Position numbers and translations under genes: made by a program. DNA of 64,000 nt from Labia minor. Its lineage: Eukaryota > Arthropoda > Insecta > Dermaptera > Spongiphoridae. Shown piece by piece: positions 62,055-64,000 of the stretch (the first letter of the stretch is position 1; every line of letters begins with the position of its first letter). Under the pieces are notes generated by a model. That model searched no databases. It was not told the DNA's origin and saw only the letters and a list, made by a program, of their open reading frames with translations. The stretch lies in assembly GCA_963082975.1 (NCBI GenBank), contig OY720349.1, positions 49,519,962 through 49,583,961 on the forward strand, given 5' to 3'.

Positions 62055-63603
62055 TTTATGGTTTAATATGTAGATCGGAAATAATAGTTTGGATATTAAT
62101 TGTAAAATTAAAATTTCGAATTTATAATATTAAAATAATTATAACATAGCTTATCAATTATATTTTTTCTTCGATTAAATTTTTTATTTTTTTTTGTTCT
62201 TTTAAATTTGAATTGATTATGAATTTTAAGCCTTAATAATTATAATAATATCCGAAAATGGGTTGAATTATTATCGATATTATTTCAAGTAGAAAGAATT
62301 TTATTTTTAATGCGACGGATGTCGTATATGTGGAGTAACTCTTTTCTAGCCTTATTTTCTATACTACTCCACCACTATCGCTCTCCCTCCCTCTCCCCCT
62401 CCACCTTCTTTCTTGTTGGTGTTGCCTTCTCTTCGTAGGAATTTTTATTTCATATATCCTTTCCCATGATGAAACATTCCGAGTTGCTCTTTTTATTTTT
62501 ATTTTTTTAATGACTGCTAAAGTAAACTTTTCCCAAACAATTATAATTATTTTTTTTTTAAATAATTCATTAATATTATTTTTTTATTTTCAATAATTAA
62601 TAAACTTATTATAATATGATTATATATTGATTTAAATTAATCTGATTTTGATTATAATGTATCAATAAACTAATAAAATTAACGATAAAATATTCAATTT
62701 GAGAATACCGTTTCATAATTCATTAGGAATTATTTGAATAATATTGATAATAAGATTTCATCAAAACCCTAGCTCCTTCACCAATTTATATAGAATTTCT
62801 TGAATTTATATAAGTAGAATTTTAAGATTTACTCATTCAAAGTTATTTGATCATTTATTAAATAATACCTCCCTTTATCCTTCTAAATATTTGTTGTATC
62901 ACATTTTGGCAAATAAAATTTTATTTTCTTGATAAATTTAAATTAATTCCTATTAAACAGAGAAAGTTTCTCTACGATATATACTGAATTGCATGCTTAG
63001 TTGAATTTTCAAATATATATATATATATTTTTGTATGTATATATATTTTTATTATTGACTGATTGGTATAACTTCATGATAAATAATGTATCTAATTTAA
63101 TTTATATTTCAATTTTATTATATTTAATTTTTTATATTAGAGCTGCAAATCACTGTTTTTATATTTTTCATAAATTATCCAATCAATATTTTACTTGAAA
63201 TTAGTTTTTTAATATATCTAACTTAATGTATAAGTAAGTTTAATAAAATCAAAAACAATGTTAATAATTATTTATGTTCAATTATCATAATAAAAAATAA
63301 ATTAAGTATATAGTAAATTACATTTATCTCTCTTTTCTGTAAACTAAATATTGTAAATATTTCTTACATATTCACAATATACCTTATCTTTACAAGGACA
63401 GAAATTCAAAGTTCATATTATTTCAAAAATCTTAATTTCGATTCATCTAGATATACTTATTCATATTTTATACATGAGATATAAAATAAAATTTAAGGAT
63501 ATTAAAAAATTAATTTTAAGTATATTAAGTATATTGTTATGCAATTTGATTTATATATTTATTTGACTGTTATTTTTATGTTGTTTTAATCTAATTAATA
63601 AAA
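62055..63603. other. AT-rich, nothing recognised
   Basis: A C-rich pyrimidine patch at 62380-62415 is the only notable composition shift. Confidence 0.5.
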
Positions 63604-64000
63604 ATCTGGAATGTCTCTACTCGACTCTCTCGCTAATTTGAATTGGATTAATTAATAGATATATTATATTTAAATTAAATTTAATAAATAATATTTATTA
63701 AAAAATCGCGTGTTTGGCTCTTTGTTGCTGGCGCGTGATAGCCAGTAAGTGTTAAAAAATTGATTCCGGTACTTTCAGTGATTCAATCAATCTGGAATTC
63801 TATATATAGCAGTTTTATACAATTTTTAATCATGTGAAAAACTATCAGATATATATCTTTATTTTAACGGTCAGTTAAGAGGAAAAAAATGAAAGCGTGG
63901 TAGATAATGGTCCTCTTCCGGATGAGAGATTTCTCAAAAGTTGTTAGAAATCTTCGAATTTTGAATAATGCCCGTATACCAAATTTCATTATATTCTAAC
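63604..64000 (+). repeat. 600-bp dispersed family, copy 5 (cut by window end)
   Basis: Starts CTGGAATGTCTCTACTCGAC and contains TATATATAGCAGTTTTATAC and CCTCTTCCGGATGAG. It continues past the window edge. More diverged than copies 1 and 3. Confidence 0.85.

Overview
This is a very AT-rich eukaryotic window, almost certainly from an insect. It holds four complete or near-complete spliced protein genes and one truncated one, all with short GT-AG introns. The insect call rests on an ionotropic receptor of the IR75-like type, a MADF-BESS regulator, Tc1/mariner, hAT and Helitron elements, and one clean arthropod initiator (TCAGTT). The species cannot be fixed. The extreme AT content would suit some aphidiine parasitoid wasps, but that is only a guess.

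The left 15 kb is gene-dense. An ionotropic receptor lies on the minus strand (299-5790). It was rebuilt from seven exons whose phases all agree, and its C-terminus runs off the left edge. Next come thymidylate kinase on the minus strand (7283-8545), WDR43/Utp5 on the plus strand (9773-13296) and HIGD2A on the minus strand (14375-15148). Thymidylate kinase and WDR43 are divergent; WDR43 and HIGD2A are convergent. These are housekeeping genes (dTTP synthesis, small-subunit rRNA processing, respiratory complex assembly) beside a chemosensory receptor. They do not form a pathway. Two GC-richer islands (about 16.05-16.21 kb and 18.49-18.79 kb) look like orphan promoters or 5' exons.

From 17 kb to the right end the window is mostly repeats, with a single recognisable gene: a MADF-BESS protein on the minus strand (41649-44847) with a CpG-rich promoter island. 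The repeats include a composite Helitron with a duplicated 5' end, three relics of one non-LTR retrotransposon, five Tc1/mariner-type relics (one refolded into a near-perfect inverted repeat), hAT elements with exact 8-bp target duplications, and a tRNA-derived SINE family whose tail is poly(T). An unclassified family of about 600 bp is present five times, and two copies carry a Penelope-like, hammerhead-ribozyme-like motif. Several insertions are nested, so their relative order can be read. A 200-base N gap lies at 19948-20147.

I found no evidence of a wholly new system. The most useful results are the reconstructed receptor, the nested insertions with exact target duplications, the palindromic mariner, and the dispersed 600-bp family.
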